Assembly (NCBI GenBank): GCA_016715765.1
Contig: JADJZJ010000029.1
Location: 1-64,000, forward strand
Direction of reading: 5' to 3'
Source: Opitutaceae bacterium
GTDB lineage: Bacteria > Verrucomicrobiota > Verrucomicrobiia > Opitutales > Opitutaceae
DNA length: 64,000 bases
A program made the translations under genes and the position numbers. The notes beneath the pieces were generated by a model. The model had not been told where the DNA came from. It ran no database searches and worked only from the letters and a program-made list of their open reading frames with translations. Shown here piece by piece: positions 54,024 through 62,175 of the stretch; the stretch's first letter is position 1; each line of letters opens with the position of its first letter.

Positions 54024-54111
54024 GACATAATTAGCCTGTCCCTAAAAGCCTGTATGTTAGCCGCCAACTAATCCCAATAACTCTCTGCCCTGACATAATT
54101 AGCCTGTCCCT
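54024..54111. repeat. 20 bp direct repeat upstream of the transposase relic
   Basis: GACATAATTAGCCTGTCCCT occurs at 54024-54043 and again at 54092-54111, 48 bp apart, in an AT-richer stretch unlike its surroundings. Possibly the end of the mobile element or its recognition sequence. The gap 53977-54185 holds no gene. Confidence 0.8.
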
Positions 54112-54185
54112 TTTTGTATTTTGTTGGGGCGATTGATCGCGTTTGCACTGACAATTTTGGACACCGTTTGTCTTTGTGACCTCAA

Positions 54186-55811
54186 CTACTGTTCGAGCCA
54201 CACGGCCTTGTACGGATGGCGGTCGAGGGGGGTGTCGTACCAGCCGCGTACGGCGGGGTGGACGAGGCGGACGGTGGTATAGTGGAAGACGGGGATGATG
54301 GGCGCCTCGGTCAGGAGCATGGTCTCGGCGCGGCGGAGCAGGTTGTACCGCGCGGCGGTGTTCTGGGTGCGCGCGGCCTCATAGATGAGCGCGTCGTAAT
54401 CCTGGCTGCCCCAGCCGGTGTGGTTGTTGCCGGAGCGGGTGGTGAAGATCTCCAGAAAGGCGGCGGGATCGAGGTAGTCACCGGCCCAGTCGGAGCGAAG
54501 TACCTGGTAATCGAGGGTGCGGCGCAGGGAGAGGAGAGTCTTCTGCTCCATGTTGACGAGGTGGGCGGTGATGCCGAGTTCACGTCGCCACATTTCCTGC
54601 ACGGCCTCGGCGATCACACGGTGGTTGCCCGAGCTGTTGATGAGCAGATCGAAGGCGGGGAAACCCTGCCCGCCAGGATAACCGGCCGCGGTGAGGAGCG
54701 CCCGGGCGGCGGCGGCGTCACCCGCGAGGCCGGGCGGCGGCTCGTAACCGGCGGTGCCGGGCGGAGTGAAACTGTGCGCGGGCTGCTGGCCGCCCCGGGT
54801 GATCTTCTCCACGATGGCGGTGCGGTCGATGGCGAGGGAAAGCGCCTGACGGACACGGCGGTCGTTGAACAGGGGGCGGGTGACGTTGAGGCGGTAAAAG
54901 TAGGTGTCGAGGAACGGACTGATGCGGAGAACCGCAGGCTGGTCGCGGCGGTAGGCATCCACCTTGCTGACGGGCAGGGCCTCGGTGAGGTGCAGCTGTC
55001 CGGCGCGGAAGGCACGCTCCTCGGCCTCGACGCTGTCGGCGGGGTAAAAATGCACGGCCTGCAGCCTCACATGCGCGGCGTCCCAGTAGAACGGGGAGCG
55101 TTTCGCCACGATGATCTTGCCCGGCCGCCACTCGGCGAGGGTGAAGGGACCGTTGCCGACAAAGTTCTCCGGCCGGGTCCACCGGCTGCCGCGCTGCGCC
55201 ACCGGGCCGGATTTCTCGAGGGTCGGCAGGTGCACGGGATACCAGACAGGGTGCGAGAGCAAACTGAGGAAATGGGACGCGGGGTGCTCGAGGGTGATGA
55301 TGAGGGTGCGGTCATCAGGGGCGGAGAAGCCGACCTGGGCGAAATCCTGCAATTCGCCGCGGTGATAGGCTTCGGCGCGCTGGACCAGGTAAAGCATGCT
55401 GGCGTAGTCGGCGCCGAGGGCGGGTGTGAGCACGCGGCGGAACGAGCCGATGAAATCGCGGGCGGTGACGGGTTCGCCATTGGACCACAGGGCGTCGGGC
55501 CGCAGGTGGAAGGTGTAAACCAGGCCGTCGGGAGAAACATCCCAGCCGGCGGCCACGCCGGGTACGGGACGGAGGTCCTGCGGGTCCTCGCCCACGAGGC
55601 CTTCAAAGAGGGCGGAGGCGACGTTGAGCTCGGGCAGGCCGGTGATGATGTGCGGGTCGAGTTCGGCCACGTCGGCGCCGAGGCTGCGATGCAGCACTTG
55701 GGTTTGGTTGCCGGAGTCAACCGGCGATTCGCGAGACCAGCAACCGGCGAGGAGGAGAAGGAGGAGGAAGGAAGAAGGCAGAAGGCAGAAGGAGGAAAGG
55801 GGGCGGTGCAT
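54186..55811 (-). CDS. Oligopeptide-binding lipoprotein, OppA paralogue 3
   Basis: 541 residues from the ATG at 55811. Signal peptide rich in Leu with lipobox L-L-L-A-G-C near residue 24. SBP family 5 motifs: A-E-L-D-P-H, G-L-V-Y-T-F-H-L-R-P-D-A-L-W-S-N-G-E-P, R-R-V-R-Q-A-L-S-L-A-I-D-R. Closer to the first oppA than to paralogue 2, including G-W-Y-D-T-P-L-D-R-H-P-Y-K at the end. The signal peptide is encoded by CTTCTGC word repeats. An in-frame extension to 55982 runs into repeats and is not used. Confidence 0.9.
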   Translation of the reverse strand: MHRPLSSFCLLPSSFLLLLLLAGCWSRESPVDSGNQTQVLHRSLGADVAELDPHIITGLPELNVASALFEGLVGEDPQDLRPVPGVAAGWDVSPDGLVYTFHLRPDALWSNGEPVTARDFIGSFRRVLTPALGADYASMLYLVQRAEAYHRGELQDFAQVGFSAPDDRTLIITLEHPASHFLSLLSHPVWYPVHLPTLEKSGPVAQRGSRWTRPENFVGNGPFTLAEWRPGKIIVAKRSPFYWDAAHVRLQAVHFYPADSVEAEERAFRAGQLHLTEALPVSKVDAYRRDQPAVLRISPFLDTYFYRLNVTRPLFNDRRVRQALSLAIDRTAIVEKITRGGQQPAHSFTPPGTAGYEPPPGLAGDAAAARALLTAAGYPGGQGFPAFDLLINSSGNHRVIAEAVQEMWRRELGITAHLVNMEQKTLLSLRRTLDYQVLRSDWAGDYLDPAAFLEIFTTRSGNNHTGWGSQDYDALIYEAARTQNTAARYNLLRRAETMLLTEAPIIPVFHYTTVRLVHPAVRGWYDTPLDRHPYKAVWLEQ

Positions 55812-55883
55812 GGTACGGCTGAGGGAGGTTTTGAGGGATGCGGACGCGTGAGGCCACATGATTGTCGCGAGAGCTTTACGGCC

Positions 55884-55966
55884 TGTAGGGCCGCACCTTG
55901 GTGCAGCCCGATCACGCTGCGAAGCTGGGTCGACATTCGCGGCTGGACCAAGGTCCAGCCCTACAT
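55884..55966. repeat. TGTAGGGC...ACCTTGGT palindrome, second copy
   Basis: Left arm 55884-55909, right arm 55941-55966 (GGACCAAGGTCCAGCCCTAC). Same family as 43434-43555, with a shorter loop. Confidence 0.78.
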
Positions 55967-56001
55967 CGATCATCGCCGGCATCCGTGCCTTCGCTGGGCC
56001 T

Positions 56002-56160
56002 GCGAATCGCCTGCAAGCAGGCTCCTGCCTCTACAGATTTTCGCAAAAGAGCGCACGTGAAGGTTTGAAGCAGGGCAGGTCTCCGACCTGCTGTTTTGAC
56101 GTTGAATTGCGGTTCTGCATGCAAAGCGCGGGTCAGAGACCCGCCCTATTTGCTGCAAAG
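56002..56160. repeat. Mixed REP-like words before ispF
   Basis: GCCTGCAAGCAGGC at 56009-56022, GGCAGGTCTCCGACCTGC at 56075-56092 and GCGGGTCAGAGACCCGCCC at 56128-56146. The last two share the word GGTCTCCGACC/GGTCAGAGACC. No gene in 55812-56165. Confidence 0.65.
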
Positions 56161-56165
56161 CCGCC

Positions 56166-56648
56166 TCAGGCCTTTTCGATCAGGGCCACGGCGTGCGCGG
56201 CGATGGCGAGGCCGCGGCCGAGGTCGCCGACGCCTTCGTTGGTCGTGGCCTTGAGGCCGATGGATTCGGAGGAAAGTCCCGCGCTGAGGGCGAGGGCAGC
56301 CTTCATTTCGGCAATGCGTCCGTAGATGCGCGGCTTCTCGGCGATGAGGGTGGCATCGAGGTTCACGATGGAATAGCCGCGGTCGCGCAATTCGGCGACG
56401 ACCCGGCGGAGCAGAACCTGCGAATCGACGCCCTGGTAGGCGGGATCGGTGTTGGGAAAGAAATGTCCGATGTCGGGCAGGCCGGCGGCGCCGAGGAGCG
56501 CGTCGCAGATGGCATGGGTCAGGGCGTCGGCATCCGAGTGGCCCTCGAGCCCGTAATCGGCCTCAAACTTCACTCCGCCGAGCACGAGCGGACGGTCGGG
56601 CACGATGCGGTGGATGTCGTAACCGTGACCGATGCGGAGGTTGGGCAT
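56166..56648 (-). CDS. ispF: 2-C-methyl-D-erythritol 2,4-cyclodiphosphate synthase
   Basis: 160 residues, the usual length. Metal ligands D11 and H13 in G-H-G-Y-D-I-H-R and H45 in D-A-L-T-H-A; G-H-S-D-A-D-A and the C-terminal T-T-N-E and L-G-R-G motifs are present. Fifth step of the MEP isoprenoid pathway, releasing CMP. Located 143 bp after ispD with a repeat between. Confidence 0.96.
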   Translation of the reverse strand: MPNLRIGHGYDIHRIVPDRPLVLGGVKFEADYGLEGHSDADALTHAICDALLGAAGLPDIGHFFPNTDPAYQGVDSQVLLRRVVAELRDRGYSIVNLDATLIAEKPRIYGRIAEMKAALALSAGLSSESIGLKATTNEGVGDLGRGLAIAAHAVALIEKA

Positions 56649-56650
56649 GG

Positions 56651-56816
56651 TGGAGTGGGGATTGAGGGATTACGGGAATGAGGGATTGAGGTAGTGGGGG
56701 TGCGGTCAGTGGGATGGAGCTGCGATTTGGCGGCGGATCGGGTTGTGGACCTTTTCACTCATAACCTCACTCCGATAATCCCTCACTCCCTTCATTCCCT
56801 CACTCCCTCATTCCCT
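56651..56816. repeat. GGGATTGA/TCATTCCC word palindrome, overlapping the ispD 3' end
   Basis: Left arm 56651-56694 uses GGGATTGA and GGGAATGA words; right arm 56754-56816 uses CTCATTCC, CTCACTCC complements. The right arm includes the last ten codons and stop of ispD. Confidence 0.82.
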
Positions 56817-57487
56817 GCCCGCGTGATCAGATATTCCAGCCAGTCGAGGTCGGCCGGAGTGGTGAGCTTGGGATTCGGGTGAGGATTCTCGAGCAGGGCC
56901 ACGGGCTGGTTGAGGAGTTCCACGGCCGCGGCGTCATCGGTGAGTGCGAGCTGGCGGCGGGCGGCGGTGGTGTAGCCGCGGACAATCAGGTCGCGGGCGA
57001 AGACCTGGGGCGTTTCCATGGCCCAGAGGCAGGAGCGGTCAAGGGTGCGCAGGCGGCCCTCTCCGCGATGCTCCTTGATGGTGTCGGTCACGCGGTGGGC
57101 GAGCACCACGGCCTGTTCGCGCCGGACGATCTTGTGGAGGGCGACCAGTTGCTCCGGGCGGATGAGGGGGCGGGCGCAGTCGTGGATGAAGACGTGGGCA
57201 ATGTCGTCCGGCAGCACGGCGAGGGCCTGCATCACTGAATCCTGCCGCTCGCGGCCGCCGCGGACCAGAATGGAGGGCGTGGGCGCGTAGGCGGAGAGTT
57301 CCATCATCTGGCGCTGGTCGCGATAAACGACGACATAGCTGTCGGCGACACCGCTCTCGATGAAAGCGGCGGCGGAGTGGGCGAACACGGGCCGGCCGTG
57401 CAACGGGGCGAGGACTTTGTCGCCCACCGTGCCTTGCATACGGCGGCCGCTGCCGGCGGCGAGGAGGATGACGGCGGTGCGTGACAT
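56792..57487 (-). CDS. ispD: 2-C-methyl-D-erythritol 4-phosphate cytidylyltransferase
   Basis: 231 residues. CTP-binding start L-L-A-A-G-S-G-R-R-M (9-18), H-D-C-A-R-P-L-I, and T-D-D-A-A-A-V-E motifs; T-P-Q-V-F typical of the family. Transfers CMP to methylerythritol phosphate, third step of the MEP pathway. The last residues, G-N-E-G-V-R-E, are written in the intergenic repeat word and probably replaced the original end. Confidence 0.94.
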   Translation of the reverse strand: MSRTAVILLAAGSGRRMQGTVGDKVLAPLHGRPVFAHSAAAFIESGVADSYVVVYRDQRQMMELSAYAPTPSILVRGGRERQDSVMQALAVLPDDIAHVFIHDCARPLIRPEQLVALHKIVRREQAVVLAHRVTDTIKEHRGEGRLRTLDRSCLWAMETPQVFARDLIVRGYTTAARRQLALTDDAAAVELLNQPVALLENPHPNPKLTTPADLDWLEYLITRAGNEGVRE

Positions 57488-57510
57488 ATTTATCGGAGTT
57501 GGGAGATGGG

Positions 57511-57643
57511 AGATCGGAGATCGAATACCGGATGGGGAGGGCGGATTTGGGATTGGTGATACCGTAAACCGAAAAGTTTGGGGTCTTAAGGTTTTCTATG
57601 CTTCGGGGATCTTTCCTGTATCCGGTATCCTCAATCCGGTATT
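57511..57643. repeat. GGGAGAT and CCGGTAT words between pyrF and ispD
   Basis: TTGGGAGATGGGAGATCGGAGATCG-type heptamers at 57499-57523, AATACCGG at 57524-57531 and TCCGGTATCC/TCCGGTATT at 57620-57643. The CCGGTAT words are those found inside batB. No gene. Confidence 0.65.
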
Positions 57644-58331
57644 ACCTCAGTTCCGCCAGGATAGCCCTTGCGGCCGCGACCGGATCGGGGGCCTTGAAGA
57701 TCGGGCGACCCACGACGAGATAGCTGGCGCCGGCCTGGGCGGCTTCGCCCGGGGTCATGACGCGGGTCTGGTCGTCGGCCTTGGCATCGCGGGGACGGAT
57801 CCCCGGGGTGACGAGGGCGACATCCGCGGGGAGGACGGCGCGCAGCAGAGCGATCTCCAGCGGAGAGCAGACCAGACCACGCAGGCCAGAGTCCACGGCA
57901 AGCCGCCCAAAACGGACAACCTGCTCGGCGGGGGTGCCGGTGACCCCGGTTTCGCCCAGCCCGGCCTCGCTCATGGAAGTGAGCACGGTGACGCCGAGGA
58001 GCAGCAGATCGGGGGCATGCTGCCGTTGGGCCTTGGCGGCCCACTGCATCATCTCACGCCCGCCGCTGGTGTGCAGGGTGAGCATGCCGATGGGCAGCTT
58101 GGACACGGACTCGATGGATTTGGCGACGGTGTTGGGGATGTCGTGCAACTTGAGGTCGAGAAAGACCCTGAAGCCGAGTCCGGCGACCTCGCGCACGCAG
58201 TCCGGGCCGCAGGCGGTGAACATTTCGAGGCCGACTTTCACCCAGCGGACGGTGCCCTGCAACTGGCGGAGGACCGGGGTGACTTCACGGGGCGACTGGG
58301 CATCGAGCACAAGGATAAGTTCGCAGGGCAT
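57642..58331 (-). CDS. pyrF: Orotidine 5'-phosphate decarboxylase
   Basis: 229 residues from the ATG at 58331 (P-C-E-L-I-L-V-L-D). Active-site motif F-L-D-L-K-L-H-D-I-P-N-T-V at about 63-75, and the end motif V-V-G-R-P-I-F. Converts OMP to UMP, last step of pyrimidine synthesis. The long in-frame start to 58367 adds 12 residues of little merit. Confidence 0.95.
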   Translation of the reverse strand: MPCELILVLDAQSPREVTPVLRQLQGTVRWVKVGLEMFTACGPDCVREVAGLGFRVFLDLKLHDIPNTVAKSIESVSKLPIGMLTLHTSGGREMMQWAAKAQRQHAPDLLLLGVTVLTSMSEAGLGETGVTGTPAEQVVRFGRLAVDSGLRGLVCSPLEIALLRAVLPADVALVTPGIRPRDAKADDQTRVMTPGEAAQAGASYLVVGRPIFKAPDPVAAARAILAELR

Positions 58332-58411
58332 TTTCGTGGCCGGACTATGGGACACTAATCCCGACAAACCAAAGACAAAATATGCGGAGGGGGGAGGGCG
58401 CTGGATGAATT

Positions 58412-58800
58412 CTTTTCCGCGGATCGCGCGATGCTCGCGGATAATTCTTCTGTCATCCGCGTCGTTTGAATTGCAGCTACGAGCGAGAGCGAGTGGATCT
58501 CACGCCGCATACGCCGAACTCCATTCGTTCACGTTCGTAGCTACCCGACCCAAATTCTCTCAACTCTCGACTTGGATATTGAGCGTTTAACCAGAACAAT
58601 TCAGTCAGCGCTGAACTGCCTCGATGGCCACGAAACCGAACAGTTTCCCGGTAGGCCGCCAGCTTGCTGGCGATTTCAGAGCGGGAGCAAGCTCCCTGCC
58701 TACTCGCCAACTGCATCGTTCCGGTTTAAAGATTCAATCCAAACCGTAGGCCAGCGTGCTTGCGCGCGCCCGAACCGCGCCCGCCAGCGGGCTGACCTAC
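58412..58800. repeat. Series of palindromes in the 577 bp gap before ispE
   Basis: Four separate elements: CCGCGGATCGCGCG...ATCCGCG (58412-58470), AGCTACGAGCGAGAGCGAGT...TTCGTAGCTAC (58474-58545), GGTAGGCCGCCAGCTTGCTG...CCCTGCCTAC (58650-58702) and GTAGGCCAGCGTGCTTGCGC...GCTGACCTAC (58746-58800). Rest of 58332-58908: no gene seen. Confidence 0.72.
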
Positions 58801-58908
58801 CCTGGGCATCAACCCTTCACGCCCCTTCGCGTTATTCGCGGTTAAAACTGGTGGAAATCAGACTCGCGACACGGCGGCGGATCGTTGTGATGCGGAGTCG
58901 TCCCGTTT

Positions 58909-59802
58909 GTGAACACCGTCACCGTCTTTTCTCCCGCCAAGCTGAACCTGTTCCTGGCCGTCACCGGCCGGCGGGAGGACGGGTATCACGACCTGGTGTC
59001 GGTGGTCGCGCCGCTGGCGTGGGGCGACGAGTTGTCGGCCACTCTGCTGGGACCGGGGCTCGGCAGTCCCGGCACGCTGGCCTGCGATGATCCGGCGGTC
59101 CCGGTGGATGAGACCAACCTGGTGCTGAAGGCGGCCCGGGCTTTTGCCACGGCCACGGGTTGGAGCGAGCGCGTGCATTTCACCCTGAAAAAGCGCATCC
59201 CGATGGGTGCGGGCATCGGCGGCGGCAGCAGCAATGGGGTCGCAGCGCTGCGGGCCCTGAACCAGCTGGCCGGAAATCCGCTGGCGGAACCGGCCCTGGC
59301 CACGCTCGCGGCCGGGTTGGGTTCGGATTGTGCGCTGTTTCTGGCCGGCGCGCCGGTGATCATGCGCGGACGCGGGGAGCGCGTGGAACTGCTGGGCGAA
59401 TCCGAGCGGGCGCGCCTGAGCGGCCGCCGCGTGCTGGTGTTCAAGCCGGCCTTCGGTGTCGCCACGCCCTGGGCCTACCGGCGGCTGGCGGCAACGTCCG
59501 GAAGCTATCTCCCTCCGGCCGACGCCGAGGCGCGGGTGGCGGCTTGGCGCGGCGATCCGGCGGCCCCGGTGGAAAGCCTGCTGGGCAACACCCTGGAAAC
59601 GGCGGTTTTTGCGAAGCATCTGGCACTGCCCGCGCTGCTGGGGGAGCTGCGCCGGCACTGCGGACTGGCACCGAGGATGAGCGGCAGCGGCAGCGCGTGC
59701 TACTCCCTGCTGCCCTCAGGCGCGGACTTACCGCCCATCGAGGCGATTATCCGCGATGCCTGGGGGCCGCAGTGTTTTGTTTGCGACACGGTTCTGGCGT
59801 AA
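58909..59802 (+). CDS. ispE: 4-diphosphocytidyl-2-C-methyl-D-erythritol kinase
   Basis: 297 residues with a GTG start. GHMP kinase motifs: P-A-K-L-N-L-F-L (9-16), the ATP loop P-M-G-A-G-I-G-G-G-S-S-N at about 97-108, and C-terminal M-S-G-S-G-S-A-C-Y. Fourth step of the MEP pathway. With ispD and ispF close by, three of the MEP genes cluster here on two strands. Confidence 0.95.
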   Translation: MNTVTVFSPAKLNLFLAVTGRREDGYHDLVSVVAPLAWGDELSATLLGPGLGSPGTLACDDPAVPVDETNLVLKAARAFATATGWSERVHFTLKKRIPMGAGIGGGSSNGVAALRALNQLAGNPLAEPALATLAAGLGSDCALFLAGAPVIMRGRGERVELLGESERARLSGRRVLVFKPAFGVATPWAYRRLAATSGSYLPPADAEARVAAWRGDPAAPVESLLGNTLETAVFAKHLALPALLGELRRHCGLAPRMSGSGSACYSLLPSGADLPPIEAIIRDAWGPQCFVCDTVLA

Positions 59803-59876
59803 ATCCGCATTGACCCGCGTGCATCAGCGGCGCGTTATGCTCACAAGCCGCCCTTTACTCAGTGGGCTGCAGTAGC

Positions 59877-61688
59877 ATGCCCCCGGAATCCAGCGCCAAG
59901 CAGGAAGTGATCGTGCAAGGCATCCCTGCCTCGCAGGGCATCGCCTATGGACAGGTCTTCGTCTACATCCAGAGCAACGTCGAGGTGCCCAGCTACGCGG
60001 TCGATCCGGAGAAAGGCATTGATGAGATCGCCCGCTTCGACCGGGCCCTGGTCATCACCCGCCAGCAAATCTCCAAGATCAAGAACGAGGTGGAGAAGAA
60101 CATCGGGCCCGAGGAGGCGCTGATCTTTGATGCGCACCTGATGGTCCTCGAGGATCAGGCCCTGATCGGCGAGACCATCCGCGAATTTGAAGGGACCGGC
60201 CGCAACATCGAAACGTGCTTCAACAAGGTCGCCGCCCGCTACATCCAGGCCTTTTCCGAGATCGACGACGAGTACCTGCGCGAACGCGCCGGGGACATCC
60301 GCGATGTCGCCCAGCGGGTGCTGCAGAACCTGCTCGGGCAGGCGGAAAACAGCCTGACCCGGCTGGCCGACAAGCGCGTGGTGGTGGCCAACGACATCTC
60401 ACCCTCCGACTCCGCCGGCATCGACCGCAGTGCGGCGCTGGGCATCGTCACCGATTCCGGCAGCAAGACCAGCCACGCCGTGATCGTGGCGCGCTCGATG
60501 AAGGTCCCGGCCGTCGTCGGGGTGCGCGACCTTTCGCAACGGGTGCAGAACAGCGACTGGGTGATCGTGGACGGCTACGACGGGCTGGTGATCATCAACC
60601 CGTCGGAAAGCACGCTTTTCCGCTACGGGAAGATCCGCGAGCAGCGCGAAGGCGTGGAGTCCCGCCTGCTTGAGGCCAACCGCCAGCCGGCCGTCACCCT
60701 CGACGGCGTCGCGGTCACGCTGATGGCCAACATCGAGAAGGTGGACGAGGTCAAGCTGGTGCGGGATTACAACGCCGAGGGCATCGGGCTCTTCCGCACC
60801 GAATATCTTTACCTGAACAGCGCGCGCGTGCCCTCCGAGGCCGAGCAGGCCGTGGCCTACCGCACCGTGGTGGAGTCCCTGGCCCCGCTCCCGGTGGTCA
60901 TCCGCACGCTGGATCTGGGCGGCGACAAGCCCATGGCCGGCAATCCGGGGCTGTTCCCGAAGGAGAGCAATCCCTTCATGGGTTTCCGGGCCATCCGCTT
61001 CTGCCTGGAGCACACCGATATCTTCAAGGACCAGCTGCGCGCGATCCTGATGGCGAGCGCCCACGGCAAGGTGCGGATCATGTATCCCATGATCAGCGGC
61101 GCGGAGGAACTGGCGCGGGCCAACGCGGTGCTGGACGAGTGCAAGGCCGAACTCCGGACGAAGGGGACCGCGTTCGACGAAAAACTCGAGGTCGGCACGA
61201 TGATCGAGATCCCGAGCGCGGCGGCGACCTCCGACCTGCTGGCGCAGGAGTGCGATTTCTTCAGCATCGGCACCAACGATCTCATCCAGTACCTGCTCGC
61301 GATCGACCGGGTGAACGACCGCATCGCGCACCTCTACGAGCCCACGCACCCCGCGGTGCTGCGGACGCTGAAGAACATCGTGGACGAGGCGCACCGGGCG
61401 AAAATTCCCGTCAGCGTCTGCGGTGAAATGGCGGGCGACCCCGTGCTGGTGCCCCTGCTGCTCGGGCTGGGCGTGGACGCGCTGAGCATGACGCCGCCGC
61501 TCATCCCCGCCGTGCGCTACCTGGTGCGCGCGATGAAGATGGCCGATGCGAAGAAGCTCGCGAAGGAAGCCCTCGGGATGGCGTCGCCGAAGGACATCCT
61601 CACGCGCTGCCTGGATTTCTACAGCGAGCGGACGAAGATGGAGGGGGCCCCGACCGGGAGGCGCGCGGGCGGTCGTCCCGGGCGTTGA
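59877..61688 (+). CDS. ptsI: Phosphoenolpyruvate-protein phosphotransferase (PTS enzyme I)
   Basis: 603 residues from the ATG at 59877. Phospho-acceptor H200 in G-S-K-T-S-H-A-V-I-V-A-R-S, PEP-binding G-I-G-L-F-R-T-E-Y-L-Y and F-F-S-I-G-T-N-D-L-I-Q-Y, and V-S-V-C-G-E-M-A-G-D. It moves phosphate from PEP to HPr. No HPr or EII gene is next to it. The last 15 residues (M-E-G-A-P-T-G-R-R-A-G-G) are low complexity and run into a GC-rich stretch, so the end may be altered. Confidence 0.93.
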   Translation: MPPESSAKQEVIVQGIPASQGIAYGQVFVYIQSNVEVPSYAVDPEKGIDEIARFDRALVITRQQISKIKNEVEKNIGPEEALIFDAHLMVLEDQALIGETIREFEGTGRNIETCFNKVAARYIQAFSEIDDEYLRERAGDIRDVAQRVLQNLLGQAENSLTRLADKRVVVANDISPSDSAGIDRSAALGIVTDSGSKTSHAVIVARSMKVPAVVGVRDLSQRVQNSDWVIVDGYDGLVIINPSESTLFRYGKIREQREGVESRLLEANRQPAVTLDGVAVTLMANIEKVDEVKLVRDYNAEGIGLFRTEYLYLNSARVPSEAEQAVAYRTVVESLAPLPVVIRTLDLGGDKPMAGNPGLFPKESNPFMGFRAIRFCLEHTDIFKDQLRAILMASAHGKVRIMYPMISGAEELARANAVLDECKAELRTKGTAFDEKLEVGTMIEIPSAAATSDLLAQECDFFSIGTNDLIQYLLAIDRVNDRIAHLYEPTHPAVLRTLKNIVDEAHRAKIPVSVCGEMAGDPVLVPLLLGLGVDALSMTPPLIPAVRYLVRAMKMADAKKLAKEALGMASPKDILTRCLDFYSERTKMEGAPTGRRAGGRPGR

Positions 61689-62175
61689 ACCTGGTCCGGT
61701 TTCCTCAATGCGCCCCCCCCCCGGGCCCCGGGGCCGCCCCCCCCAAACCTACGCGGCCGGCGAAGCGGGTCGGAGGACGCTGCCGGTCGGCGTCCGGGCG
61801 TGAGTCGAGCGGTGGAGAAGGTCCGGTGATCGAATCAGTGGCGGCCGTGTGCGGGGAGAGAAGCGGGGCGAAGTGGCGGCCGGCGGGGCCGGAGCGCGAC
61901 CGGCCCTGGTCCGCCGCGAGGCGGAAGCACCCACCGGCAGACGTGCGCCACGCCTGGATCGGCGACAGGGCGGGGGCCGCGGCGCCCCGGCGGGGCGCCC
62001 GGCGCGGGAGCCGTTCAAGCGGGTCGGCGGTGGCGTGTGCCTCCTTGGGTGCATTGCGACCGAGGGCGGTCGCGCTCCCGGGAATACCCAATCCCGCCCG
62101 TGCGCTCCGTGATTGAACTCTCCGCTCCAAGTTCGGCGTTGAGCGCCCGGCGGGTGCGCTCATGCTGCAGCCACC
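61689..62175. other. GC-rich gap with a short poly-C/G tract
   Basis: 61711-61745 is nearly all C and G (runs of ten C), echoing the tract at 2199-3563 and again right after a stop codon. 62052-62080 holds a partial composite-repeat copy (GCGACCGAGGGCGGTCGCGC). The rest is GC-rich with no convincing gene or RNA. Confidence 0.55.

Noticed and set aside
58572..59090. Open frame on the plus strand across the gap before ispE
   Set aside because: It crosses several palindromes and overlaps ispE in another frame; composition is not protein-like.
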